Assembly (NCBI RefSeq): GCF_050947875.1
Contig: NC_134573.1
Span: 71,425,315-71,489,314 of the forward strand
From: Dermacentor variabilis
Lineage: Eukaryota > Arthropoda > Arachnida > Ixodida > Ixodidae
Direction of reading: 5' to 3'
Length of the DNA stretch: 64,000 nucleotides
A program made the position numbers and the translations under genes. The notes beneath the pieces were generated by a model. It was not told the DNA's origin. It was given only the letters and a program-made list of their open reading frames with translations, and ran no database searches. The first letter of the stretch is position 1; every line of letters starts with the position of its first letter. Shown in pieces: positions 22,760 to 33,601 of this stretch.

Positions 22760-25700
22760 TCAAAAGAACACTGATGAGTTAATGGCTCAATGTGGACGAG
22801 AAAGTGAGAGCACTGTCGTCGCCAAGCTGGAGGCATCAAAAAAAGAAAGAGTAAAGCTAGAGCACATTTTTTTTCTTGTTCAAAGGCTGCCCATCATAAC
22901 TATAGTTCTTTGGAAAGCGACCATGTCCCTTCTTTTGTCGCTGCGAGTGTCCACTGAAATCTACCGAAAAATTATGGTGAAGTCACGTACCCTTTTCGGA
23001 GACCATAGGACTAGATGCCGGCTTCCTTTCCCTCTACGAGAGAGGATAAGAGGCGCAACTCGCTGCATGACTGCCCCATAGAAGTAAGTCCGGAGAACGT
23101 ACTTATTTCCATGGACTTGGCACCCAGTGGGTGCTCTCCAATGCTGGTGCTTTTGGGAGCTGCCAGCTTCTGCTTAAGAGACCGGACCTTCAGCACTGTC
23201 ATTAACGCCTTCTAAGCGCCGCAACACTCGCTGGTTGCTGCCAGGGCTGGCAGAGGCCTCTTGGCTTTCGAAGGGCTTTGTTTGTCCACGCAAAGTATTT
23301 ATTTACGGCCGCTATGTCGGCCGCCCGCCCCGGAGCCCGTCTCTTAACTAACAGAGTTGCTATAACTCACCAGTCTCGATCAAGAGGGCTCATTTCTGCA
23401 GAGTGAATCCTTGCCGCCGAGAAAGTAGAGTAAGAAAGGAGGACAAGGGGAGAGGTCAGGTTGAAGACAAATACGAAAAGGCGAAGTGTTTAGAGGAACA
23501 GCAAAGGGCGACTGCCTGTTTCCCTTGGTCGAGTCAGACCGCGGAGGTCCGTTTACGTGGAGCGGACCAAAATTGTGCGTTGCCTTCGAGTCAACAAGGC
23601 ACTCAGCGTCGGCTCAATCGCCAGGATCCATTGTCGCCGCGGACGCGACTATAAGCCGCGCATGGCTAAGCGCGAGAGAGTCGGACACCTCATGTGTTCG
23701 GGTCCGCGGTGTCGCAGCACACCAAAGGCCTGCTGACGCATACGCCCTCTCGCGGATAACAGATGCACTTTACAGAACTTCGACATCTGTTTCTGGTGCG
23801 GAGCTACGGATTTGCAGACGTTTGATTCAAAATTATTTGCAAGGTATTCGTGCCATCCTAATTTGCTGGGCAACTTAAGCACGCAACGCTTGCCCGCCGG
23901 ACTGGCAGCATGGTGTAACGCAACTAAAGAGTAAGTGGTATCGATACAAATATTTTTGCAATATTCAACCTCTACAATAATGCTTCAAAGTTCTGCGAAA
24001 CTCCTTCCCAGCAGAAATAAAAGAAAATAATGAAAAAAACCTACATGTGATTACAACATACACATAATAGGCCATGGCGTTAAACATATTATATACAATA
24101 TTCATAATAACGCACAATTGCTCGTAGAAAAGAAAAATGTGAGTAATGTAGCAGCGTAAGTAAGATTAATCTTTGAAGAGAGCCGTCATGAAGCAATTTG
24201 TCATTCCATTCATGACTTTCCTTTTTGTATTGGTATTATGCAAATTCTTTACCAGTTGATCAAAAATTTCTGGCATGTAATATTTTCGCGTTCTTCTGCC
24301 ATAATTAGTGTACGTCAGCTTTCTGCTTCATCTTTTTCAGAACTTACCGGTTTTAACGGAAATATTTGCAGAAGCGTCCAAGCCATAAGTCGAAATTCAG
24401 CTTAATAGTCACTGGAGTTTAACTTTATCTCTTAAATACAGCAAACTTCATTTGAATCGGTCCAGCAGTTGTCTAAAAAAAAAGCATTTGTGAATTTTGC
24501 CTGCATTGGAATAGGGAAGTTAGAGTGGGGCCGCGAGCTAAAACTTCCTCTTTATCCTCTTCTCTATTGCAGTGTGTGAGAAAGCCTTAGTAGAACAACG
24601 GAGCCTCTTCATTCAGAGGGGCATGCGATCGCATGCCTACATCCCTCTCTTGCCCCCCCCCTCCCCCCCTCTTCAACTTGCCTTCCCTCCTCTCTCGTCT
24701 ATTTTTTTTTTTCTGTCGTCGCTTGTTTAGCAGCGGTTTTCGGCGTGTCGAAGCTTGTATACCGCACCAAACGCGCCCCTTTCCCTCTCTGCCCCGCGCC
24801 TCAGCGTGAGTTAACCATCGCCCGTGGAGTGCGCCGTTTGGGTGATTTGCTCGACTGTGATATGGACGAGTTGACGTAGCGACGCTGCTTGCAATTGTGT
24901 CAAATCGACGATATATATTCGTCATATTGTCGCCGGTATAGCGAAGCTGCAGTCACTGACCGAAGTCGAGTGGACGTTGACGTCGCAAACCATGCAGTAA
25001 GACATACTTTTTTTTCTTTTTATAGTCGCTCATTCTTGAAATACCAGATACTGATGCTGAACATTTCGCATGTCTGCTAGTTTTTGATAGGATATGTTAG
25101 ATGCAGTGCTATACGAAGGCCCATTCGTGTGAAGAATAGAACATGAAAGTAGTGTGCCAGAACCCTTTCCACAGTACGCTGCTTTAACTGTGCATTTTAG
25201 TGCAACAGTGTATTTATCGAGTCTAGCGAGACCTATGCCCTCGGCGTATGTACGGTGGCTTACGTAGTTTTACTACATGTAACGCTCTGTAACGCTTTCG
25301 TTACAGTTTTCGATTAGAGTCGGAGCTATATTCCTGTACATATGTGTTGCTTCACTAATTATTGCGTTGTCTTTCTCGGAAGCAAGAGAACGTCGGTGCA
25401 CTTGCCCACTTGCTGCTTGATTAAATAGTGACGTGCTGTGCATTCTATTGGGGGGGGGGGGGAGCAGAGATTTTAGCAGTTTGTTTTTGTTGCTCCAGCT
25501 AGCAACATTTGCGCTGTTCGTGTAGTTCGTTTTGCTGCACTATACTTATGTATTTTCTTTTCTCGCTGGCACATGATGCACCTGCGTGATGCACATATGT
25601 CAGTGGATAAATTTTGGTTGAATTAGTTTTTCCGCCACGTATGTTGTAGCTGGTAACTGAGTACACGAGGCTGTTATATGACGGCCCTACAGCGTAAAAC

Positions 25701-26200
25701 TATTCCAATGGGTTTTTATGCCAACGTAATGACGTCAAATTTACGCAACCGCCGACGCAAGCACCATGCGGTGATCCGCCGCGTTGTTTGAACAGGCCAA
25801 TGAAATGCTCTCCTCACTTTTACGCGCTCACTTGTTTGCTTTCAAAGAGAATAACATTACGTGCCTTGACAGACGTTGTCCCGTTGCTCCTTGCTTGGCT
25901 TTTCATGGCTGGTAGAAAATTGCGGCGGCGTGCAACAGATGTACGAAAATGGCGCTAAAACGGATCCTTAACGAAGAACAGTTGGCAGTGCGATGTCGTA
26001 TACGTGCCGAAATGTCTCGATGACGTTATGGTGTCACGCAAAAATGTTTGTTATACGCAAATAAATCCATATTTCCCGGCACCTTCGAGTAGCTAGCGCC
26101 AGAGCGATCGGGGGGCAGCCAACCTCTATTCTTTTCCTAAGGCGGAAGCCTCCGGCTATTCTGAAAAAAAGAAAAAAAGAAAAGCTGTTCTGTACGGCAT
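22760..26200. other. Unrecognised region, no gene supported
   Basis: No motif-bearing frame found. C- and G-rich runs sit near 24651-24667 and 25450-25463. The 63-66-residue frames on both strands at 23011-23215 overlap each other and were not recognised. GC-rich sequence at 23300-23720 codes nothing I can name. Confidence 0.4.
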
Positions 26201-26214
26201 ATTAATGCATCTTT

Positions 26215-26555
26215 CATGTGTATACATGTCACTTTGAACTGGTGAGCTTTCGAGGGCTTGTGAGGTCGCGTGACAGACAGGTGAAATGGGCGCAGCTCGA
26301 AATCTTTTGACCAATAGCTGAAGGATAATGGCACAAAAGGCGCAGAATCGAAATTTTTTTTCTTTTGTTCAATTTACACATGCATAATCAGCGGTTTATC
26401 AGATGAGGATGGTTTCGCGCTTTTTTCTGACGTCACTAACAGACAAGTGAAGTGGACGTGGCCACAGAATATTTTGACCAACGGTGGAGTGCTGATTGTA
26501 GAAAGGGAATAGAAAAGTTTGCAATCACTTTACGTTAATGCGCCTTGCATTATCA
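26215..26555 (+). repeat. Two-copy diverged tandem repeat, about 167 bp
   Basis: GACAGACAGGTGAAATGG followed by TTTTGACCAATAG (about 26270-26315) recurs as AACAGACAAGTGAAGTGG followed by TTTTGACCAACGG (about 26437-26485). The flanking ATAATCAGCGG and ATTATCAACGG keep the same offset. Probably a decayed satellite or an internally repeated transposon end. Confidence 0.55.
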
Positions 26556-27329
26556 ACGGAAATAGTGAGAGCGCGCCTACAAAAGTTTCGTTCACTTCTT
26601 CGAACATGCGATTATACGGACGTGATATTCGTTCAAGTTTCGGTATGACTTATCTGTAGTCGGAAATACAACGACTGGTGTTCACGTGGGTTTCTCTGGA
26701 CACACTATATACACAAGAAGAGCTCATATAGAGCAGCATTTGCTCGCACGACGCACAATGCGCGCGACACGTGACCAGCCTTCGCTTAGGCTTCGCACAG
26801 CACAGCACAGCGTCCGGGAACCGAGATTAGATGGGAGCAGCTGCATGCTCGAAACGTATCGCAAGTGGTATACATATCCTGCATTTCACCTAACCTGGAA
26901 ACACCTGAACAGTTAGTCACTGTGGCCCTGAAGGCCTCACTTGAACAGAACTTTACAAAATAACTGCCAGGGGATTTTTTTTTTCGTTTTCGTATTTATT
27001 TATTTTTCGTTTTCGTATTTATTTATTTTTTTAATGAAAGTGCTGTACCAACCGCGTTCGAGCCACTGGAACGCAAGGTCATTGAGCGCGCGTGCTCCCG
27101 TTCTGTACGATTCTCGCTGTCACCTGTCACTGTGGCGGTTTCTGTTTTGGAATGTTACACGCTCTGAAGAACGGGAGCAGCATCTGTCTAGACAGGGCCA
27201 CGTCATCAGCGTCGTACTAGGCTACGCACAGTCGCCGTATTAGCGAGAGCACGCCAGTCCTAGCTGCAGCTCTTGGCGGCGTTACTCTACATGCTTCCAT
27301 TGCCTGAACTCTTGCGTGGATATACTATA

Positions 27330-27650
27330 CAGGGTGTGCCAATTACCTATCGTGCATCAAGATTAAAAAAAAAATGTGCAAAATGCCACACAGCTGGACA
27401 TAACCAAGATAATGTTGTTTGCCGTCGCTTGGAGATACTGAGATATTTTTTTTTCGCATTTCGCCTAATTAGATAATTAGTCTGCATTAATTACCAAACT
27501 TTTCAAATATTAAAATTAGATCAGAAGTGTCAACGAAAAAATTGTAGAGCGACGTGAGAAACTCCCGATGAAGCTTTCTGTTGCTCAATACGTGCTACAT
27601 AAAAGTGTTTTTCCGAGCGTGAAACGAGCCCACGAATACACGTAAAATCG
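27330..27650 (+). mobile_element. Possible MITE fragment
   Basis: The segment starts ACAGGGTGTGCCAATTACC, continues through an A run and a GGAGATACTGAGAT block, then AT-rich CCTAATTAGATAATTAG. ACAGGGTGTCCC-type starts are common at the ends of small arthropod DNA transposons. I cannot locate a matching right inverted end, so this is tentative. Confidence 0.3.
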
Positions 27651-27732
27651 CCGCGCTACTGGCTGCTCGAGGCACTTTACGCGTATTCGCGGGCTTCTTT
27701 GTGAAAATTGGCGGCCAGCCGGTCACAGGCAG

Positions 27733-27990
27733 ATGGGTCACAAGGGCCATTCTTCAGGCAACAGGTGTGACTTCGGAAGAGTGTGTAAACGACATTATCT
27801 GCCCAAATATCAGAATATTGTAATCATCAGCGCACCCCACAGGAAAAGTGCGGACGAGTTCATCAGGATACAGCAAATACAAGTCATGGACAAGACTTTT
27901 ATCTTCGAAGCATACGAAACGGCCCCCGACCACACGGCGAAATTTGTGATCAGGGGGACCCCCTCACTGAAGGACCAAGGGACATAGATA
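27733..27990 (+). pseudogene. LINE ORF1 (gag-like) fragment, frameshifted
   Basis: One frame gives ATGVTSEECVNDIICPNIR, then the reading must shift to continue as IVIISAPHRKSADEFIRIQ, VMDKTFIFEAYETAPDH and TAKFVIRGTP. This looks like the middle domain of RNase H-LINE ORF1 proteins, where an order statement-like strand pattern is followed by YETAP...GVIRGIP-type sequence. It is short, frameshifted and has no knuckles left. The assignment is from memory of family style. Confidence 0.45.
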
Positions 27991-28101
27991 GGAACGTGGT
28001 GAACCACAGAAATCCACAGCGGCCGCGTCGGCTGCTTCGGAAGCGCCGAAGAAAGCCGAAAATGAAAGTTTAAAGTCCTGCCTTAGTGGTGGTTCTGATT
28101 A

Positions 28102-29315
28102 AAGCGGGAGACACGTGGTGCGATTTTGGGTGCGATCGGTCGTACGACCATTCGCATCGGCAGCCGCACTCAACAGGTTCTCAACCAAGTCCGCCGCACG
28201 CGGCGCCGAATCGCACGCCGCGCATGCGACCAACTTGCTGAATATTGTCGTGCGACTGCCGCATCGGTCGGGCGAGCGCAGCCAATGACAGCGCCGGTAG
28301 CGCGAACGTCACGGCCACGTCGTAGACCCGACGGGGCGGAGCCGGCAAGCGAGCGCCTCGCCGCTCCGATCATGTCTGTTTTTTTTCTCCCTGGTCGAAA
28401 CGAAGGCCTCTTTCGCCGCTGACGGCGGCACATAAAATAAGCTGCAATTTGTTTCTGACACGAAATAACTTATAGAATAAAGTGGCCTCGAAAGAGTGCA
28501 TGTTATAAAACGTTGTGCGATATAGTAAATCGTTGGCGTGATTTCTAATCGGACGCGGTCAGCGCAGACGCGCCAGCAATCGTCAATACGAAGTGGCTCG
28601 CCTGGCTGGCGTGTTTACACATCGCTACTAACGGCACCGAGAAAACTAACCGTATTTTCACTTAAGAGACACACAAATGTTCAGGCATTGATTGTGCTGA
28701 TGAATTTAGGCGGTTTATTACGAGCTGCGGACGCATCGACATGGGCCCTCGGCCACGGATAGACGGCCGACGAGCTAGGCCTACACAGTCTCCCAGCGAT
28801 CGCAAGCTCGCCTGGCATGCTCGTTCGCTTCCGTCGGCGCCAATGAAATCAAATGTGCTGCAATTTACGCGTGAGATAATTGTGTACATGTTGTGCCGAC
28901 TAACATAGGCGCTTCGTTATACGAGCTGCAAGCGATCGTGTCACAAACGCCACCGGTGTCGGATTCGATGGCCGAGCGAGCTATGTCTGCCGGCTCCTAT
29001 AGCCATCGGCGGCTGTCAAAGGAGCCGTTACTGCTAACGCGGCCTTGCGGAAACACGTCTACAGTGCTTCCATAGGCGTGTTTATATTGTCATCGTTTGT
29101 TTCAAAGAAGAGAGCTGTGCAAACAGGTTTGCTTTCACTTTCTGTTCGAAGTTATGCAGCATTCCGAACTTCCACGCAGGGGCGCCGCTTCTGGGCGGAG
29201 CTACCCGTCGCTCGGTCATTCGTACCATGTGTCCCGAATCGCCGCATGCGGCAAGTCGCACACGACGCGCCGTACGACAGAGCGCACGGAAAATCGCACC
29301 ATGTGTCTCCCGCTT
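28102..29315. mobile_element. 1.2-kb element with 45-bp terminal inverted repeats
   Basis: The left end, 28102-28146 (AAGCGGGAGACACGTGGTGC...), and the right end, 29271-29315, are inverted copies with few mismatches, conserved through the CGATTTT block and a final CGTACG. The interior codes no transposase I can recognise; the left third is GC-rich with many TCGCA/TGCGA motifs. It is probably a non-autonomous DNA transposon. The flanks read TTAA at left and TAAA at right, so a TTAA target with one mutation is possible but unproven. Confidence 0.65.
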
Positions 29316-29408
29316 AAAAGGGGAAGTTTCCCCGCTACGGGCGTCTGTCTGGTCGACAACACTTCAAAGCCCTGTAATTAGTAGTGGCGGCCTTCGAAGG
29401 CGTCCAAC

Positions 29409-29591
29409 GTGCTAGGCTACTGCTCGGTGCCGCAGTGCCGGACGTATGCAACGGAGCCCGGTGATAACCTTCGCACGTACCCGCAGGACAGGAAGCTGCG
29501 TGAAGCTTGGATTGCGAATCTTAGAACCGGCAAGCATTCATCGGCTAGCACTTGGGCGTGCAACAAGCACTTCCGCGGGGAAGATCTCTGA
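29409..29591 (+). pseudogene. THAP-domain fragment
   Basis: The frame reads YCSVPQCRTYATEPG, then LRTYPQDRKLREAWIANL, then STWACNKHF, giving the C2CH zinc-finger layout (C-x4-C, conserved W, C-x2-H) of THAP DNA-binding domains found in host regulators and P-element-type transposases. The expected initiator is GTG rather than ATG and the frame ends right after the finger, before the usual AVPTIF-type segment. It could instead be an exon with a splice site near its end, but a broken copy is more likely. Confidence 0.6.
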
Positions 29592-31030
29592 TTAGGTGTC
29601 GGGAGTGCGATGGTCGGTCAAATCGCGCGCACTGAGACGCTCGCCCGCCCGCGCCGCCCGGTTAATGTCACGAAAGTCTGGTCTATGAACTTGTTGATGC
29701 TAGATACTGGCATTCACTGGAACGGAAAGGGAATGACAGAAAACACATTAAAGAAAGGCATAGCATATGCTCATGTTTGTGTTAGCACCAAATGATGAAT
29801 ATACTTGATCAAAGAAATAAATACAGCAGCGGGAAATTGCTCGCTGAGAAGACCGATAAACGTATAGTGCGATTCAAGTTACGACATAATGACATTCAAA
29901 TGTCCAAGAATTTACAAGGGAAGAAAATATTAAGTCATCCCGACGTCATACCAAAAGTCGCCGGGGGTGTCGAAGCGCCTAGTTATAACTAAATTACTTT
30001 TTGAACAGCTCTCATAGCGTCCACGCAACAATGGTTGCTTTCGTACTGCCAAATGCTCATATTCTGCGGCCTATAAAGCTCACGGCGGGGTGCGAAACCG
30101 CGCTCGCAAAGAAAGTGAAACATTGTGCACGGACAGGCATGCAGACACGCAGTTGGTCGTTGCGAACCCGTGCGATTGCTGCATCGAGGCTTCCTTATGT
30201 TATGCCCCATTTGGTTATACATACAGCCCAATCTAAGAACATATTTCACATAGTTTTTCTCTAAGCGTTTACCTACCTTTCACGCAAGAAGCCGGTTCGG
30301 GGTACTCTATCGCGGTGAGCGCGCGCAGTGGGAATTCACTGTACCTAATCGGTAAAGATATGGTGTCTGTAAACCATTCTGTGCTGTCTGTCTGCCCAAG
30401 ATTATTGTTTTGACAGTAAAAAAAAAGTATGTAGAATCTCCTCAGGGAGTTATCTGAATGACGCGCAAGCATTTCGTAGTAACGACGTGGTGTTGAGTGG
30501 TTTTGCGCTGGTGTGCTTGGTGTAATAGCGAGAACGAGCGTGCAAACAGTCATGGAGCGGAGAGGCGCGGTTTCGGCACGGAACTGTTAAGTGGGACCTG
30601 AACATGTTCACGTGTGTTGTAGAGGGCCCGCAGCTGATATATGGACGTGGGGAGAAACGACGAGGCAGATGAAGGCAATTTGTACAGCCTCCCCCGGAGC
30701 GTCGGCATTGGGAGGCGTCGGCACGGCGTCGTTCCTCTTGTCTGTTGCGTCCGGCAGCGCGTTGGTGTAGTTCTCCGCTCTGCGCAGCGTCGTTCGTTTG
30801 GAACTGGCGTAATCTGTATATTCACGCTGATTGTCTGCATTCCTGCGTTTGCGTCCTTCTTCACTAAGCGGCTGCGGTCGTCTTGGCGCCATTGCGGCAA
30901 ATGCGACAGCGCTGCGGCGACACGACCTGCTGCGGAAGGCGGCGCAACGCGAACTGATGAGGCAAGCAGGCTTGCTGCAGGCGGCGGCGCCAGTTGCGCC
31001 GATGACGTTCCGATCCCAAGCCGCGGCTGG
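29592..31030. other. Unrecognised, with long minus-strand frames
   Basis: Two overlapping minus-strand frames (30608-31069 and 30550-31251) read through GC-rich sequence. One contains the charged segment EEGRKRRNADNQREY followed by RRAENYTNALPDATDKRND, which has a protein-like look, but neither resembles a family I can name. The first frame starts inside the MITE at 31031-31179. I regard it as possible transposon-derived coding sequence. Confidence 0.3.
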
Positions 31031-31179
31031 GGAGGTATTCTGTAAGAGTCCACCAAGTGGACTGTCCATTTCGGCCGCTCCGGATTGGGGCCGCTCGTCT
31101 CCTCCTCGCTCGTACAGCTGAATCCAATCAGGAGCGGCTGAAATGGACAGTCAGATGGACTCTTATACAGAATACCTCC
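31031..31179. mobile_element. Palindromic MITE, 149 bp
   Basis: The left arm GGAGGTATTCTGTAAGAGTC... (to about 31081) and the inverted right arm (about 31131-31179) match over about 45 bp with two small indels. They include GACTGTCCATTTC and GCCGCTCC blocks. The loop is about 50 bp. This is a textbook small inverted-repeat element. No target duplication is obvious. Confidence 0.75.
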
Positions 31180-32200
31180 ACAGGTGCTCGACAGTTCCGG
31201 TGCATGCCTGATTGCACACGTCACGTGTTCACAGAGATGCGCTCGTGCCACTGCTCGCGCGATCGTCGTCGTCTTCTTCCCCAGCTGGCTGCCTCAATCT
31301 TGAAAGCGATCGTCTTACGCGCAGGAGGGACGGACGAACAGTTTTCTCGTTGCGTAACCGTGGAAATGCTCACGCATTTAAAACGCCCTTCGTCTTGGGA
31401 GTACTTACACAGACGTCCAGGAGCGCTCCCGCGTGTTTTTTTTTTTTTTTCATTGAGCGCCGAGAGCGAAATATATGGGGAGCTCGTCGCGTTATTATTC
31501 CTCATGTATACTACCCAAGCGAGGCGCATCCGACAGATGGCCACTCCTAAAGTCCTCGCCGACAATAGGATATCGAATCGGATAACGAATAGACAAACGC
31601 AGACGCACATATTTTAAGCAGGAATATTCATTCCGGTATGATTAGGAACACGCTTGTACTGAATAGAAGGTGGACTATCACGGACACTTAGCATCGTTTT
31701 AAACGCAAGATCACTACAACTGTCACGGAAAGAACTGCGCGATCAAATAGCCGCTTGGGTATACGTCTGGAGCCTGGTGGCAAATAAGCTTTTCGAGAAT
31801 GACAGGCTCCTGTATGGCCAACATTCCAAGAACGCAAAACAGATAATTATTGAAAAGAATTCAGAAGTTACGGAAAAGAGGGAGAAAGAACTCGTGAGGT
31901 ATTTGTTCGCCCTAAACACTATAAAGAGCCAGTTACAAGGAAAACATCACTGGTTTTAACATAAAAGATAAAAATGCTACATTACCAGACTGCGAGAAAG
32001 ACTAACTAGCAGGCCAGAAGCAAGAATAGCTGGTTAGCATGTGTTGGACAAAAATAAGGAGAACCGAGGGGCCTAGTTTTGCACAAGGGCATCATTTTTT
32101 GTAAGAACGCTCACACACATTTGTCATTCAGAATCATATATGCGCATACCAAAGGGGGGTGGGAAATGACAAGCTGTATACTGCAGCTTCCGTAGTCGGC
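31180..32200. other. Unrecognised spacer
   Basis: No gene recognised. ACCGAGGGGCC near 32024-32036 matches the end of the SINE at 55537-55772 and may be a SINE scrap. T runs lie near 31437-31450. Confidence 0.4.
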
Positions 32201-32360
32201 GTGGCGTCAGTGCCGACATCGTAGTGGTGGCAGAACGATCCCAGGTGGCCGGCGCAATGCGAATACGTTAGTGTCCCTGGATATACAGGAACACTAGAAG
32301 ACGTGGGTTCGTGTTCCACCTGCGGCCAGTTGTCTTTTCACCCATTTTCATTTCCATTAA
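32200..32360 (+). mobile_element. Degenerate tRNA-headed SINE
   Basis: A plus-strand copy with CGCAATGCGAATACG, then a B-box-like GGGTTCGTGTTCCACCTGC, then TTTTCACCCATTTTCATTTCCATTAATTTAT. That order matches the SINE at 55537-55772, read on its minus strand. The anticodon region carries an insertion. Non-functional copy. Confidence 0.45.
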
Positions 32361-32456
32361 TTTATAGTTTGCTTAAAACAATTCAATTCTAGAGCATCGC
32401 ACGCGTGAAGCCCAAAACCCACGAGAGCAGTTTTGTGCGCGACGGCTCTGAGCGAC

Positions 32457-32458
<2 letters not shown>

Positions 32459-32505
<47 letters not shown>
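32459..32505. repeat. (AT)n microsatellite
   Basis: About 46 bp of pure TA dinucleotide, 100 bp upstream of the LTR element. Confidence 0.95.
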
Positions 32506-32507
<2 letters not shown>

Positions 32508-32602
32508 GAACATCGATGGTGCCGTCGACCGGCGGAAGCGCGTGCGTCCATTAGCAGCTCAGGGGTTGCTCTCGCAGTGAACACTGCAGTAGCAGGTGTT
32601 CG

Positions 32603-32606
32603 AGGG
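32603..32606. repeat. Left 4-bp target duplication, AGGG
   Basis: AGGG directly before the TG of the 5' LTR equals AGGG at 39194-39197, directly after the CA of the 3' LTR. Four to six bp is usual for LTR-element integrases. Confidence 0.75.
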
Positions 32607-33247
32607 TGTTGCGTTTCGCCTGCGACACGTGGTTTTGCCGGCGCGACTGCGGCGGGGCGGCAGACATTTTGGCCCGATCGTCGTCGCCGCAACGCTCCCC
32701 GCCAGGTGTTTCCAGGCGCGACTGCGGCGATGCGACCGCAAAGGATCACCCTCTCCTTCCAGTCATTGTGCCCGACCGGCAGCGCTACGACATTGTGCTA
32801 CGACAGTGTGCTACGACATTGTGCTACGACATTGTGCTACGACATTGTGCTACGACAGCGCTACGACATTGTACGTTCACGTGCTCGTCTATTGAGGGGT
32901 TCCTTCTTGCCCTCAACTGCGAGAGTATAAAGATAGCTGCCCGCGGACGCCAAAAGGAGGGCTCCGATTTCTTCTGTTGAGTAAAGTGCTCTCCCGTCTC
33001 TCTACTTCGGTCAACCTGACCGCCAACTCTTTGCGATGTTAAAATAAACAAGTTGTTTTGTTGTTACCAGTCGACTCATGCTTTGCCGGGACCTTCGGAT
33101 GCTTCCAGTTGTACCCCAGGCCGCCAGGCCAACGCTACCCTTGGGGCTTGCGACCCAGGTACAACCACGGGCGTCAGCGCCGAGTTCCCAACCGATCGCA
33201 CCAGCGGTGCGACCACAACAACTCGCGCCAGCGGTGCGATCCAAACA
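32607..33247 (+). repeat. 5' LTR, 641 bp
   Basis: Begins TGTTGCGTTTCGCC and ends GATCCAAACA. It holds a GC-rich U3, seven copies of a 13-bp GCTACGACATTGT repeat (about 32783-32870), a TATA box (TATAAAG, 32926-32932) and a polyadenylation signal AATAAA (33043-33048) followed by a GT-rich stretch. Transcription should begin about 30 bp after the TATA box. Confidence 0.92.
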
Positions 33248-33249
33248 TC

Positions 33250-33268
33250 TGGTTGGCAGCGGTGGGAT
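33250..33268 (+). other. Putative primer binding site, tRNA-Leu-like
   Basis: TGGTTGGCAGCGGTGGGAT lies two bases after the 5' LTR. It is complementary to a tRNA 3' end of the type CCCACCGCTGCCA-CCA, as in tRNA-Leu(AAG) as I recall it, if one extra T is allowed after TGG. Similar CAGCGGTG blocks occur just upstream inside the LTR and again near 33292. Confidence 0.55.
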
Positions 33269-33601
33269 CGCCTCCGACTTCAAACAACTGTCTGCCAGCG
33301 GTGAGATCGCGACAACGGAGGCCAGCAGCAAAGAGATGCAGTTGACTGTATGCTGAGCAGCTCATCGACGATCCGGGAGCAGTGCAACGAGCCCTGTGTG
33401 ATGACTGGTTGCCTGCAGCGGAACGACTACGCTGAACTCCTGCCTGCGAGGTTTGGTGAGTGCGGGACTTTCTTCTTCTGAGCTTTGCCAGGCTTTTGTT
33501 AGTGTCAGAAACAGAGCTGGTAATTGTGGTTGTCGTTGCTGCCGGGTTAGTTTGCGGCAAGACAATAGTAAGCAGTAGAGAAAGCAGCATTCAGAGCAGC
33601 C

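Noticed and set aside
32433..32980. Frames of 99-165 residues with repeated CATTLCYD/VLRH phrases
   Set aside because: They run through the LTR and its 13-bp repeats; the same frames recur in the 3' LTR, so they are not separate genes.
33053..33590. Overlapping frames on both strands after the 5' LTR
   Set aside because: LTR U5 and leader sequence; the frame matches the 3' LTR and no motif is present.
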